Source of the DNA: a virus
Virus record (IMG/VR): IMGVR_UViG_3300013132_000055
Span: 1-62,259 of that record
Reading direction: 5' to 3' (one strand)
DNA: 62,259 nucleotides
The notes under the pieces: model-generated
Database searches by the model: none
What the model saw: only the letters and a program-made list of their open reading frames with translations
What the model was told of the DNA's origin: nothing
Shown: positions 47,460-57,167 of the stretch, in pieces
Layout of the letters: every line of letters begins with the position of its first letter
Numbering within the stretch: position 1 is the first letter of the stretch
Translations under genes and position numbers: made by a program

Positions 47460-48662
47460 ATGAGCGAAGCATTGATGATTGAAGCACCCGCTGCCCCCGT
47501 CGCCGCAGCCCCCTCGGTTCCCGCACCGAGCAAGCACAAGACCCTCACCCTCTGCATGATCGTGAAGAACGAGGCGCATGTCATCGAACGATGCCTTGCC
47601 TCCGTCCTGCCCGTGATCGACTACTGGGTGGTCGTGGACACGGGATCCACGGACGGCACTCAACAGAAGATCAAGGATTTCTTCGACCGCAACGGGATCA
47701 AGGGCGAACTCCATGAGCGTCCGTGGCTCGACTTCGGTCACAACCGCAGCGAGGCTCTTGAACTCGCACAGAAGACCGACACCGACTATGCCCTGATGAT
47801 CGATGCGGACGAGATCCTTGTCTTCGATCCAGGCTTCGATCCCATGGCGTTCAAGGACAGCCTTACCGCCGACCTCTACAACATCTTTGCACAGTTCGGG
47901 CAGACCCGATACCACCGCCCCCAACTGACGAGCAACAAGAAGCGGTTCTACTACCGTGGCGTTCTCCATGAGTATGTGGATTGCCACGATCCAATCGGTA
48001 CCCGTGACTTCGTCCGTGGGTTTATGAACACCCCGATCCAAGACGGTGCCCGCTCGTCCGATCCTCAGAAGTACGCCAAGGATGCCCTCAAGTTTGAGGA
48101 AGCCCTCGCCTCGGGCAAGGTCGAGGAGAAAGACATCAACCGCTACCACTTTTACATGGCGCAGTCGTACCGTGACTCGCAGCAATGGGAAAAGGCACTT
48201 GGGTGCTACCTCAAGAGGGCTGACCTCGGCGGATGGAACGAGGAGGTCTTCTACTCGCTGTATCAGGCGGGTCGCATCATGGAGATCCTCGAAAAGTCCG
48301 TGGATAACATCATTCAGGTCTACTTCAAGGCGTATCAGACCGCACCGTGGAGGGCTGAGAGCCTTTGGGCTGCGGCTCGTCTCTGCCGTGCGTTCAGCCG
48401 CTTCGACCAAGGCTACCGCTTCGCCAAGCAGGGTCTCAAGATCCGTTACCCCGAGGGTGCGCTCTTCGTCGGTCAGGGGATCTACGAGTGGGCACTCCTT
48501 GACGAGTTCGCCATCGCCTCTTACTGGACGGGTCACTACCGTGAGTCGAGGATCGCCTCCATCCAACTCCTCAAGGATGGGAAGTTCCCTCCCGATCAGA
48601 AGGAGCGGATCGAAGCGAACATGAAGTTCGCCACGGATTCCCTCCTCAACGAAGGGGAGTGA
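47460..48662 (+). CDS. GT2-family glycosyltransferase with C-terminal TPR-like helices
   Basis: A 400-aa protein. After an Ala/Pro-rich leader the GT-A fold begins: LCMIVKNEAHVIERCLAS, nucleotide-binding VVVDTGSTDGT (D60, D65) and the metal-binding D-A-D at D115-D117 (LMIDADEIL). The acceptor region YRGVLHEYVD follows. Residues about 210-390 are helical repeats (HFYMAQSYRDSQQWEKALGC, LYQAGRIMEI) like TPRs fused to glycan transferases. The sugar donor and target are unknown; it may modify fibres, capsid or host surface. It lies between two fibre genes with its own upstream elements. Confidence 0.87.
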   Translation: MSEALMIEAPAAPVAAAPSVPAPSKHKTLTLCMIVKNEAHVIERCLASVLPVIDYWVVVDTGSTDGTQQKIKDFFDRNGIKGELHERPWLDFGHNRSEALELAQKTDTDYALMIDADEILVFDPGFDPMAFKDSLTADLYNIFAQFGQTRYHRPQLTSNKKRFYYRGVLHEYVDCHDPIGTRDFVRGFMNTPIQDGARSSDPQKYAKDALKFEEALASGKVEEKDINRYHFYMAQSYRDSQQWEKALGCYLKRADLGGWNEEVFYSLYQAGRIMEILEKSVDNIIQVYFKAYQTAPWRAESLWAAARLCRAFSRFDQGYRFAKQGLKIRYPEGALFVGQGIYEWALLDEFAIASYWTGHYRESRIASIQLLKDGKFPPDQKERIEANMKFATDSLLNEGE

Positions 48663-48668
48663 CATCCG

Positions 48669-48675
48669 CTAAATA
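48669..48675 (+). promoter_or_regulatory. T4-type late promoter motif CTAAATA
   Basis: GCTAAATAGG starts 7 bp after the glycosyltransferase stop and 37 bp before the next fibre ATG, giving an mRNA leader that includes AGGAATC. It gives the second large fibre independent late control. Confidence 0.7.
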
Positions 48676-48711
48676 GGTGGCGGTTCACCAAACAGTCAGG
48701 AATCACCACCG

Positions 48712-51700
48712 ATGGCATACAGCGCAATCCCAATTTTCCCTAGCGGCGGCGGCGGGGACGGACGCAGGATCCTCAACACTTGGGCGGTCCCTGGGGGGCA
48801 TCCGTTCGATGTGGGTCATGTGGTCCTCTACACCGCAGGGGTGACGGGATTCCAACTCGGGATCGCAGACGATCTCGACATGGCTCAGACTGTAGGCATC
48901 GTTGAGGCGACCACCACCGAATCCATAACTGTCGTCTATCAGGGCGAGATCGACTTCGCAGGATCTTCGCTCCTGATAGACGATGGCTCTATTAGCCTCA
49001 CGGCGGGACTCGTCTACTACCTCTCGCCGACCAACGAGGGCTACCTCACATCCGTTCGTCCGCTTGACGGCGCATCGTTCGTGCAGGGTGTCCTCGTCGC
49101 CACCGACACGCATGAAGGCATCGTTATCAACTCGCTGCCTCAGGCACCGACCACGGCATCCCTCTACACGCCCGTGGGATCCATCGTCCCGTTTGCGGGT
49201 CCGTACAGCGAGATCCCCGAGACTTGGCGCATCTGCGACGGTGCGGCGGTCAGGAAGTCGGGTGCGACCCCGTTGGATGGCGAGACATACGACAGTCTCT
49301 ACGGTGTCATCGGCGACAAGTACAAGGTCACGGGACTCGTCTCCGACCTGACGGGTCCTGTCAGCAACATCTATCGGGATGTCATCATTTCCTTCTCGCA
49401 GGAAGGACATGAGGACTACTCGGGAACGACTGCACATGGTCTGCTCGACGCATACGATGCCGATACGCATAAGCAATACAAAATCGGTTGGGGTGGGACA
49501 AACGACTTCGCAGTCGCCGCCCTGACCGCAGCCTCGACCTCCACGGTGAGGTTTCACTTCCTCGCACCCTACACGGGTACGAGCGTGGTCAACTTCAGCG
49601 GGGCATCGGTCAACGCTCCGATCACGATCCAATCCCTCGTTGACGGGGAGGTGGCGGGATATACCTCGCAGAGGTTCTTTATTCCCGACCTCCGAGCGAG
49701 GACTGTGTTCGGTGCGGGATATTCCGTGGGACTCACGGGAACGAACCGTGGCGAGATCAAGGGCGAGGATCTCTACCTCCTCACCACGGATGACATTCCT
49801 GACCACATCAACAAGGTCTACACCTATCCGACGAATCCTGCTCCTGATGCGGCTGGCGGCGGAACGAATGTCGTTGCGCTCATCGCCGACAGGGACAACT
49901 GCGACATCGTTCAGGCAATCGTCCACGATTCTTCGTTCACCGCCGACAATGATCCGATCAACCTCTTGCCTCCCCATGTGGTGACCAATTGGATCATCCG
50001 ACACCGTCCGTTTGAAGGGCCTGGAGTCGAGGTTGGTCCCCGTGGTCCGCAAGGTCCTGCGGGTCCGCAAGGTCCTGCGGGTGATACGGGTGCCACGGGC
50101 GCAGACGGTCCTGCGGGTCCTGCGGGTCCCACGGGTCCCACGGGTCAAGATGGTGCCACGGGTGCCACGGGCGGAGATGGCCCTGCGGGTCCTGCGGGTC
50201 CTACGGGTCCTGCGGGGGAATGTGATTGCAGCGGTTGCCTCCAAGGGGGAGGACCGCTTCCCGACAAGAGCATCTATCTCGCCGCCACATCGCAGTACAA
50301 GGACGGGAACATCGGAGACGCATCGGGGACCATCCTTGAGGAGCAGATCTCGACCGATCCCCTCTACCCCACCGATTTCGCATATGCGATGTCCTCGTTG
50401 ACCGTGACGGGCACGAACATCGAAAGTCCTGCGACTTTCTACTACCGTGACCCTGCCAACAATCCCAACGAACAGACCTACGCCTACGCTCCGACTCGTC
50501 AGTATTCTCCACATCCGACCACGGGTCTCGTTCGGGGTACGACGATCAATGCGGCGATCATTGCGGGGGAGGCACCAACGGGTCCTACCACCTGTGGTGG
50601 TGGACTCGCAAGTCCATTTGAGATCATCCTACAGAATGGTGTGTACACGCTCGACAAGAGCATCTACACCAACCTGCCCCGTGACCTCTATATCGGTGGT
50701 CAGACGGGAAGCGTCATCAATCAGACGGTCTCGGGTGTCACCGTACTCCCTGTACTCAATGCGGGTGCGACGAGCATGACCGCATTCTCGTTGCAGTTCA
50801 ACATCGGCACGGGGCAGTCGATGATTGCCGCAACAGGAACCGCCATCGTCATTCCTCCGCCGAACAGCATCGTCTACGGTTCCATCCCATCGGCAACGGG
50901 GATGTACGGACTCACCGCCACCATCGAAGGTGCGACGAGCGGCACGGCGGGATTCTTCAACTCGCTTGCGGGTGGGTATGTGGTCAAGGGAATCAGCGGA
51001 CAGACCCTCACGGTCGATGTCCTCACCGAGGGAGGAGTGACCTCCAACTTCGGCAACTTCTTCAACCAAACTTATCAGCGGTACATCAACAGCATCGATG
51101 TCTACCGTGTCACGGTTCACACCACCTCGCAGGACGGCATCTTCTTCTCGGAGAAGGGCACCCGAACCTACTTCGGGGATTCGACGGTGGCAGTCAACGG
51201 AGTGCAGTTGGGAGGCATCGCCTTCGTCAACGATGCCACGGGCACGGCACTCAACGATGCGAGCCTGTCGGGCTTCGCACCGAGCGGCTACTACAGCAAT
51301 GTCAGGGGTCTTGAGACGGACGGCGGACTGATCAAGGCAAGCGGTTGTGTGTTCATCAACTACCCGATTGCGGCACACGCATTCAACGGTGGTTCGGTGA
51401 CCCTCAACCACTCGTATGTCAGCAACTCCTACTACGGTGTTGCCGTGGACAGCGGGGCGAACGCCAAGATCGAAGGCAGCGTCATCTCCCATTCCGCCAT
51501 TCCCGTGATTGCGGAGGGTGCGGCGAATGTCAAGATCAGCCACGATCTTGGTCATGTCGGCAAGAGTCACATGATCGCCAACAAGGGCGGCATCTGCGTT
51601 GTCAACACCCCATTGGAGATGGGAAGCACCCGTGTCTTCGGACCTGGTGTCTATGCCGAGAACTCAAGCGTGAAGATCAAGCCGTTCACCGAGATCTACT

Positions 51701-52017
51701 CACAGACCGACACCACCAAGGGTGGCGGCGGAGTCTCCATCTCGGATGCGGTGATCAACAACAAGTTCGTCGTGCTTGCGGTGAACTCAAGCGTTTCTAC
51801 TCCCGACATGTACGGTGCCCTCGGAATCTCGGGTACGGATCCCGTTACCAAGACAACGAAGCCGAAGTTCAAGGCGCAGGGAACCTTCCAAGGGATCAAC
51901 TCCAAGATCATCCTCTCCTACGACAACAATCCGCTCGTCACCCCCGTGGTCGATACGAGTACCCTTGAGGACACGATCAAGGGCAACGCATCGGTTCTCC
52001 CACTCCCAACGGTGTAA
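48712..52017 (+). CDS. Tail fibre with collar, collagen and beta-helix domains
   Basis: A 1101-aa protein with four parts. An N-terminal beta domain; a tail-collar module near residues 157-190 ([20 protein letters not shown]) continuing to [10 protein letters not shown]; a collagen-like Gly-X-Y rod at about 443-503 ([16 protein letters not shown], ending GECDCSGC, a probable inter-chain disulfide knot); and a C-terminal parallel beta-helix at about 640-1000 ([36 protein letters not shown]), a fold used by fibres and depolymerases that bind polysaccharide. Whether it cuts glycan cannot be judged. It is a likely receptor-binding or side fibre. Confidence 0.83.
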   Translation: MAYSAIPIFPSGGGGDGRRILNTWAVPGGHPFDVGHVVLYTAGVTGFQLGIADDLDMAQTVGIVEATTTESITVVYQGEIDFAGSSLLIDDGSISLTAGLVYYLSPTNEGYLTSVRPLDGASFVQGVLVATDTHEGIVINSLPQAPTTASLYTPVGSIVPFAGPYSEIPETWRICDGAAVRKSGATPLDGETYDSLYGVIGDKYKVTGLVSDLTGPVSNIYRDVIISFSQEGHEDYSGTTAHGLLDAYDADTHKQYKIGWGGTNDFAVAALTAASTSTVRFHFLAPYTGTSVVNFSGASVNAPITIQSLVDGEVAGYTSQRFFIPDLRARTVFGAGYSVGLTGTNRGEIKGEDLYLLTTDDIPDHINKVYTYPTNPAPDAAGGGTNVVALIADRDNCDIVQAIVHDSSFTADNDPINLLPPHVVTNWIIRHRPFEGPGVEVGPRGPQGPAGPQGPAGDTGATGADGPAGPAGPTGPTGQDGATGATGGDGPAGPAGPTGPAGECDCSGCLQGGGPLPDKSIYLAATSQYKDGNIGDASGTILEEQISTDPLYPTDFAYAMSSLTVTGTNIESPATFYYRDPANNPNEQTYAYAPTRQYSPHPTTGLVRGTTINAAIIAGEAPTGPTTCGGGLASPFEIILQNGVYTLDKSIYTNLPRDLYIGGQTGSVINQTVSGVTVLPVLNAGATSMTAFSLQFNIGTGQSMIAATGTAIVIPPPNSIVYGSIPSATGMYGLTATIEGATSGTAGFFNSLAGGYVVKGISGQTLTVDVLTEGGVTSNFGNFFNQTYQRYINSIDVYRVTVHTTSQDGIFFSEKGTRTYFGDSTVAVNGVQLGGIAFVNDATGTALNDASLSGFAPSGYYSNVRGLETDGGLIKASGCVFINYPIAAHAFNGGSVTLNHSYVSNSYYGVAVDSGANAKIEGSVISHSAIPVIAEGAANVKISHDLGHVGKSHMIANKGGICVVNTPLEMGSTRVFGPGVYAENSSVKIKPFTEIYSQTDTTKGGGGVSISDAVINNKFVVLAVNSSVSTPDMYGALGISGTDPVTKTTKPKFKAQGTFQGINSKIILSYDNNPLVTPVVDTSTLEDTIKGNASVLPLPTV
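50035..50220 (+). repeat. Collagen-like 9-bp-phased repeat
   Basis: Repeating GGTCCTGCG, GGTGCCACG and GGTCCCACG units encode Gly-Pro-Ala, Gly-Ala-Thr and Gly-Pro-Thr triplets. The DNA units are close to identical in runs, so slippage could change rod length. A related shorter run is at 668-766 in the first fibre. Confidence 0.8.
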
Positions 52018-52020
52018 CCC

Positions 52021-52428
52021 ATGTTCAAGCAGCACAATGACAAGATCTTCCTTGACGGCATGGAGGTGCCCCTCCCGCTGTTCAGGATGCTTGAGCCGAA
52101 CTACACCCACCCCTCCGATCTCATCGTCATGTTCTACGACGGTGAACGAAGGCACTACAGGACGAAGCACCGTTCGTGGTCGATCATGGGTAGGTGGGAG
52201 GACGGCGAGAGATACCTTGCCCGCAAGGAGGATTTCGCCCGACTCATGCGAGGGGAGAACAACGAGAGCATCGCAGCCGAGATGCAGGTGGCTGAGGTCA
52301 AGTCCGACCTAAAGGCTAAATACGCCGAGGAGGAGAAGACCGATGTCGAACTGCACAAGCGGACTGATCTCGACAAGGGCGGAACTAAAAGAGTACGCTC
52401 TCCGAGCAAACGGGCACCCCGTAGTTGA
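52021..52428 (+). CDS. Small fibre-following protein overlapping gp13
   Basis: A 135-aa protein starting MFKQHNDKIFLDGMEVPLPL. The first half (FRMLEPNYTHPSDLIVMFYD, HYRTKHRSWSIMGRWEDGER) is a compact domain seen in unnamed proteins beside fibre genes. The C-terminal half is highly charged (VKSDLKAKYAEEEKTDVEL, KRVRSPSKRAPRS). Its last 86 bp are also read in another frame as the start of gp13, and a late promoter lies inside it. The C-terminal tail is under double constraint or may be dispensable. Confidence 0.65.
   Translation: MFKQHNDKIFLDGMEVPLPLFRMLEPNYTHPSDLIVMFYDGERRHYRTKHRSWSIMGRWEDGERYLARKEDFARLMRGENNESIAAEMQVAEVKSDLKAKYAEEEKTDVELHKRTDLDKGGTKRVRSPSKRAPRS
52316..52322 (+). promoter_or_regulatory. 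T4-type late promoter motif CTAAATA inside upstream gene
   Basis: GGCTAAATAC lies 20 bp before the gp13 ATG, followed by GAGGAGG as ribosome-binding site. It is embedded in the coding sequence of the preceding gene (Ala-Lys-Tyr). Confidence 0.7.
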
Positions 52429-53197
52429 GATCAACATCGCCGACGAACAACTTGAGGACCGCATCAACGATGCCCTTCAGTTCTTCAGCGAGTATCACTT
52501 CGACGGCGTGGAGAAGGTCTACCTGAAGTACAAGTTGTCGCAGACCGACATCGACAACGGGTACATCTCCTTCGTCGCCGACAACAGGCAGTCGCAGACC
52601 GCCGATGGTTCGGGTTTCATCGACGGGGATGCCGTGCAGACGAGCATCGATCCCGACTGCCCCGAGAATGTTCTCCTACAGAGCCTCATCGTCAGCGTGA
52701 CGAGGATCTTCCCGTTCACGCAACAGTCTGTGGGCATGTTCGATGTCCGCTATCAGTATGCCTTGAACGACCTCTACACCTTCGGCACCATCGACTTGGT
52801 GCAGTACGACATGACGCAGCAGTACCTCCAACTGTTGCGGCAGTTCCTCTCTCCCGACAAGAGCGTCCGATTCAATAGGGTCGCCAACAAACTGTACATC
52901 GACAGCGACAAGCGGCAGTTCACGGCGGGAATGTACCTCATCATCGAAGCCTACCGAATCCTCGACCCGAGGGTGTACCCCGAGGTATACAACGACCGCT
53001 TACTCAAGAAGTACTGTGTGGCACTCATCAGGTGGCAATGGGGTGTCAACTTGTCGAAGTACAGCGGGATCAAGTTACCAGGAGACATCACCCTCGACGG
53101 ACAGAGCATGATGAAGGACTCTTGGCAGCAGAAGGAAGACATTGAGAAGGAGATCATTCTGAAGGGCGAGTTGCCCGTTGACTTCATCATGGGCTGA
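52343..53197 (+). CDS. gp13: Neck protein gp13
   Basis: A 284-aa protein (T4 gp13 309). ELKEYALRANGHPVVEINIA, DDRINDALQFFSEYHFDGV-type opening and LQSLIVSVTRIFPFT, YQYALNDLYTF with QYLQLLRQFL, and RVYPEVYNDRLLKKY fit gp13, which completes the neck under the portal. The frame begins inside the upstream gene with GAGGAGG before ATG 52343; the conserved region starts by residue 13, so this start is secure. Confidence 0.9.
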   Translation: MSNCTSGLISTRAELKEYALRANGHPVVEINIADEQLEDRINDALQFFSEYHFDGVEKVYLKYKLSQTDIDNGYISFVADNRQSQTADGSGFIDGDAVQTSIDPDCPENVLLQSLIVSVTRIFPFTQQSVGMFDVRYQYALNDLYTFGTIDLVQYDMTQQYLQLLRQFLSPDKSVRFNRVANKLYIDSDKRQFTAGMYLIIEAYRILDPRVYPEVYNDRLLKKYCVALIRWQWGVNLSKYSGIKLPGDITLDGQSMMKDSWQQKEDIEKEIILKGELPVDFIMG

Positions 53198-53205
53198 AAG
53201 GAAAT

Positions 53206-54099
53206 ATGGCACTCAATCCGTACATCAGGGTCAACAGCAAGACCTATGTCCCCGAGCAGAGCCTCATCGATGAACTCACCGTCGAGGCGATCAAGATCTA
53301 CGGACATGAGATGTATTACATCCCTCGGGACTTGGTAACAAGGGACGATCTGTTCGGGGAGTCGAAGTACTCACGCTTCACCTCGTTCAAGATGATTGAG
53401 ATGTACATGGACACCACCACCGCCTTTGAGGGCGGGGACACATTCACGAAGTTCGGCTTTGAGATCAGGGACAGCGTCAAGTTCACCGTGTCCCGCAGGA
53501 GGTTCAAGAGAGAGACGGGCAAGGACAGGCCCCTTGAAGGAGATCTGCTGTTCCTTCCGATCAGCAAGGGTCTCTTTGAGATAAAGTTCGTGGAGCATGA
53601 GAACCCCTTCTACCAGTTGGGCAAACTCTACTCCTTCCAGTTGACATGCGAACTGTTCCAATACTCGGAGGAGGAGTTCGATACGGGTGTTCCCGAGATC
53701 GATGCCATCAACGAGGAGACGGGGTTCAAGGTCAATCTCGACTTGGGGGCGTTGTATGGAGGAGGAACTTTTGCAGAAGGCGACAGCGTATATCAATACG
53801 AGGATGGTTCGCCTACAGGACCAACTGCGGGAGCATCTGCGAGGGCGGTGGTCTTCTCGTATGACGCATACGCAGATCCGCTCCGAGTATCTCTTTCCGA
53901 TGTTGTTGGTACTTGGATCTCGGAGACCTCCTCGGGAGCGACCGCATACATAGCCAAGTCGAACAACTCCGTCTACGCATCCATTTCGGGCAAGGATGAC
54001 ACCATGGGCATCCTTGACGAGGCGAAGAACGATGCCATCCAAGAGGAAGCCGAGGGAGTCTTCAACTTCGATGAGGAGAACCCGTTCGGGGATCCGTGA
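53206..54099 (+). CDS. gp14: Neck protein gp14
   Basis: A 297-aa protein (T4 gp14 256) starting MALNPYIRVNSKTYVPEQSL. LIDELTVEAIKIYGHEMYYI, PRDLVTRDDLFGESKYSRF and GDTFTKFGFEIRDSVKFTVS are family blocks. It forms the neck ring with gp13 and contacts gp15. The extra length is in a C-terminal beta region (about 185-260, GGGTFAEGDSVYQYEDG). GGAAAT precedes ATG. Confidence 0.92.
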   Translation: MALNPYIRVNSKTYVPEQSLIDELTVEAIKIYGHEMYYIPRDLVTRDDLFGESKYSRFTSFKMIEMYMDTTTAFEGGDTFTKFGFEIRDSVKFTVSRRRFKRETGKDRPLEGDLLFLPISKGLFEIKFVEHENPFYQLGKLYSFQLTCELFQYSEEEFDTGVPEIDAINEETGFKVNLDLGALYGGGTFAEGDSVYQYEDGSPTGPTAGASARAVVFSYDAYADPLRVSLSDVVGTWISETSSGATAYIAKSNNSVYASISGKDDTMGILDEAKNDAIQEEAEGVFNFDEENPFGDP

Positions 54100-54102
54100 T
54101 TT

Positions 54103-54954
54103 ATGCTTGAGTACTACTACCACAGCACCGTCAGGAAGGTCGTGGTGGGGTTCGCCTCGCTGTTCAACGACATCTATGTCTCAAGGAAGGGACAGTCGGG
54201 TGCGGAGACCGAGAGGATCCGTGTCCCCCTTGCCTATGGACCGCAGCAGAAGTTCCTCCGCCGCCTAGACAGGATCGGCACCGACTTCGATCAACAGGCT
54301 GTGAGGCTTGAGACCTACCTGCCGAGGATGTCGTTTGAGATCAACTCTCTACAGTACGACTCCTCTCGCAAGTTGAACAGCATTCAACAGACGGTGGGGT
54401 ACAACGCTTCGGCTGACAACAAGTTGAAGCGGCGGTACGAGCGTGTTCCGTACAACATGCAGTTGACTGTCGGGGTGATGACCAAGACGATGGATGACTG
54501 CCTACAGATCGTTGAGCAGGTCCTCCCGTACTTCACCCCCGAGTATGTCTTCACTATCAAGGCAATCGATGGTCTCGACATGGATGTCGATGTGCCCATC
54601 GTGATCTCCTCGGTCAGCCTCACCGAAGGCGACGATGGGTCATATGGCGACTACTCGACCCGAAAGATCAACTTCGCCAACATGGCTTTCCAAGCCAAGA
54701 TGTACCTCTACGGACCTGTCAAGACGGTGCCCGTGATCACACAGGCGCAGGTCAACTTCTTCGACTTCGGCGACTACGGCAAGGAAAGGGACACCCTCAA
54801 GAAGTACGCCGACATCAGCGTCACGGCGGCTGACGGGATCACGGCGGGCAGTTACGCACCGTCCCTCACGGCGGGTTGGACGGGTGCGGGTGCGACCCAT
54901 GCGAATGTGTTCATCCGTGAGTACCCGCCGACACCGTGGGGAACCACGGGATGA
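54103..54954 (+). CDS. gp15: Tail sheath stabiliser gp15
   Basis: A 283-aa protein (T4 gp15 272). YYYHSTVRKVVVGFASLFND, IRVPLAYGPQQKFLRRL, YLPRMSFEINSLQYDSSRKL and YERVPYNMQLTVGVMTKTMD are diagnostic. gp15 caps the sheath and tube at the head end. The C-terminus ends in a short Ala/Gly-rich extension. Its stop overlaps the gp16 region (ATGA). Confidence 0.93.
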   Translation: MLEYYYHSTVRKVVVGFASLFNDIYVSRKGQSGAETERIRVPLAYGPQQKFLRRLDRIGTDFDQQAVRLETYLPRMSFEINSLQYDSSRKLNSIQQTVGYNASADNKLKRRYERVPYNMQLTVGVMTKTMDDCLQIVEQVLPYFTPEYVFTIKAIDGLDMDVDVPIVISSVSLTEGDDGSYGDYSTRKINFANMAFQAKMYLYGPVKTVPVITQAQVNFFDFGDYGKERDTLKKYADISVTAADGITAGSYAPSLTAGWTGAGATHANVFIREYPPTPWGTTG

Positions 54955-54965
54955 CAGGAGACAGC

Positions 54966-55439
54966 GTGAACGACATCGACATGAACATAGCGAGTGCGCT
55001 AGGAATAGACCCCTCCCGTGCGCCCGTGCCCATACACACGCCCGAGCCCCCACCCGAGCAGGAGATTCTCCCCGCAAGGCAGGGGGGCTACACGGCTCAG
55101 GATGCCGACAGGGACTATGCCGAGGTCCGCCGCAACCTCAAGGTGGTCATTGAGAAGTCTCAAGAAGCCATCGAAGGCATCATCGAACTCGCACAGGACA
55201 GCCAGCAGCCCCGAGCCTACGAGGTGGTGGCGCAACTCATACAGTCGAACCTTGAGGCGAACACCCGACTCATGGACCTTCACCGCCGCATGAAGGACAT
55301 CAAGCGGCAGGATGTGGTCAACAAGACCACGAATGTCACGAACAATTCCATCTATGTCGGCAGCACCGCTGACCTACAGAAGATGATCCGTGACCAAAGG
55401 AAGGCTATGGATTCGGGCGAGGAGTCCGCCCATGAGTAG
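54966..55439 (+). CDS. gp16: Small terminase subunit gp16
   Basis: A 157-aa protein (T4 gp16 164). From GTG 54966, preceded by AGGAGA, the sequence reads (M)NDIDMNIASALGIDPS, matching the family start; an in-frame ATG at 54951 overlapping the gp15 stop is an alternative adding five residues. A Pro-rich segment (PIHTPEPPPEQE) precedes the central coiled coil (DYAEVRRNLKVVIEKSQEAI, VAQLIQSNLEANTRLMDLHR) and a C-terminal part with NKTTNVTNNSIYVGST. It recognises DNA and regulates gp17. Confidence 0.85.
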   Translation: MNDIDMNIASALGIDPSRAPVPIHTPEPPPEQEILPARQGGYTAQDADRDYAEVRRNLKVVIEKSQEAIEGIIELAQDSQQPRAYEVVAQLIQSNLEANTRLMDLHRRMKDIKRQDVVNKTTNVTNNSIYVGSTADLQKMIRDQRKAMDSGEESAHE

Positions 55440-57114
55440 CGACGGAACCTACATGGGAAACCCCCTTCTCAAGGGGGAGTATGTCCAACAGGAGTTCACG
55501 AAGGACCAACTCGCCGAGTACATCAAATGCTCCGAGGACCCCGTCTATTTCATCGAAAACTATGTCAAGGTCGTGACCATCGATTCGGGACTCGTTCCGT
55601 TCAAGATGTACGATTGGCAGAGGAACATCGTCAGGTCGGTCTTCGACAACCGTTTCGTTATCTGCAAGATCCCCCGACAGAGCGGCAAGACCACCACCCT
55701 CGTCTCCTGCATTCTCCATCTCGTCCTCTTCAATCCCGACTACAAGGCGGCGATCCTCGCAAACAAGTTGAAGACGGCGACCGAGATCATGGACAGGGTG
55801 AAGATCGCATACGAGAACCTTCCGAAGTGGTTGCAGCAGGGCGTGAGGGAGTGGAACAAGACTTCCGTCACCCTTGAGAACGGGTCCAAGATCGTCTGCT
55901 CGTCCACCTCGTCATCCGCCGTGCGTGGCTCGGCGTACAACTTCCTGCTCCTAGACGAGTTCGCCTTCGTCCCCGACCAGATTGCCGAACAGTTCTTCGC
56001 CTCCGTCTATCCGACGATCACTTCGGGAAAGACCTCCAAGACGGTCATCGTGTCCACCCCGAACGGGCTGAACCTGTTCTACAAGATGTGGCAGAACGCT
56101 AAGAACGGGAAGAGTGAGTTCAAGCCCGTCGAGGCGAATTGGTGGCAGGTTCCAGGTCGTGACGCTCGGTTCAAGGAGACCACGATCAGGAACACATCCG
56201 AGCGGCAATGGCTGTCGGAGTACGAGTGCGAGTTCCTCGGATCACAGGAGACCTTGATCAAGGCATCCAAGATCGCATCCCTTGCATTCACCACCCCGAT
56301 CCTTGAGACCGAGGAGGGCATGGCGGTCTACGAGAATCCCATGAAGGGGCACATCTACGCCGCCACGGTGGACTCCTCACGGTCCATCGGGCAGGACTAC
56401 AACACGATCACGGTCATTGATGTGACCTCCGTGCCGTACAAGGTGGTCTGCAAGTTCAGGTCGAACACCATTCCCGTGCCGATCTTCCCCGAGGTGATCA
56501 AGCGGGTGGGGGACAAGTACAACGAAGCCTATGTCCTAGTCGAGATCAACGACACGGGGCAGCAGGTAGCCGACATCCTCAAGGATGACTTGGAGTACGA
56601 GAATGTCATCTCCATCTCCATCAAGGGCAAGAAGGGGCAGCGGGTCGGCGAAGGCTTCGGCGGGGCGAGGATCTACAGCGGTGTCAAGATGTCCGCTCAG
56701 GTCAAGAAGGCAGGATGCCTGATCCTGAAGGAGATGATCGAATCGGACAAGTTGATCCTCAACGACTTCGACATCATCTCCGAACTGTCCACCTACATCC
56801 TCAAGGCGGGGTCATACGAGGCTACCGAGGGGTACAACGACGATCTCATAGCCACCCTTGTCATGTTCGCATGGCTCACCACGCAGGAGTACTTCAAGGA
56901 CCTTGTCAACCTAGATGTCCGTAAGCGGGTCTTTGAGGAGAAGATCAGGAAATTGGAGGAGGACATGGTCCCCTTCGGCTTCATGGACATGGGAATGGAC
57001 GAGATGGACGAGGCTGTCAAAGCCCTGTCGAGCGAACCGAGCATGACTCCGAAACCGTCCAAGAGGAACAGGTCTTGGATGGACGATGCCGACGAGATCC
57101 TCGGTCAGCCTTGA
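55432..57114 (+). CDS. gp17: Large terminase gp17 (packaging ATPase-nuclease)
   Basis: A 560-aa protein (T4 gp17 610). ATPase: Walker A PRQSGKTTTL (R82-T88 region), Walker B FLLLDE (D175-E176), and coupling motif VIVSTPNG (206-212). Nuclease: D314 (ATVDSSRS), EINDTGQQ with D374, and D470/D471 (GYNDDLIATL). ATG 55432 is preceded by GGCGAGGAG and overlaps the gp16 stop; an in-frame ATG at 55390 is not conserved. The protein cuts and translocates the concatemer into proheads via portal gp20. Confidence 0.95.
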   Translation: MSSDGTYMGNPLLKGEYVQQEFTKDQLAEYIKCSEDPVYFIENYVKVVTIDSGLVPFKMYDWQRNIVRSVFDNRFVICKIPRQSGKTTTLVSCILHLVLFNPDYKAAILANKLKTATEIMDRVKIAYENLPKWLQQGVREWNKTSVTLENGSKIVCSSTSSSAVRGSAYNFLLLDEFAFVPDQIAEQFFASVYPTITSGKTSKTVIVSTPNGLNLFYKMWQNAKNGKSEFKPVEANWWQVPGRDARFKETTIRNTSERQWLSEYECEFLGSQETLIKASKIASLAFTTPILETEEGMAVYENPMKGHIYAATVDSSRSIGQDYNTITVIDVTSVPYKVVCKFRSNTIPVPIFPEVIKRVGDKYNEAYVLVEINDTGQQVADILKDDLEYENVISISIKGKKGQRVGEGFGGARIYSGVKMSAQVKKAGCLILKEMIESDKLILNDFDIISELSTYILKAGSYEATEGYNDDLIATLVMFAWLTTQEYFKDLVNLDVRKRVFEEKIRKLEEDMVPFGFMDMGMDEMDEAVKALSSEPSMTPKPSKRNRSWMDDADEILGQP

Positions 57115-57127
57115 AAACGGACAGAGG

Positions 57128-57134
57128 CTAAATA
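57128..57134 (+). promoter_or_regulatory. T4-type late promoter motif CTAAATA
   Basis: GGCTAAATACCCCC lies 13 bp after the gp17 stop and 34 bp before the gp18 ATG, with AAGGAGAG between. It would drive the abundant sheath and tube genes. Confidence 0.75.
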
Positions 57135-57167
57135 CCCCCGTTCAACCTATCCAAGGAGAGAGCAGAC

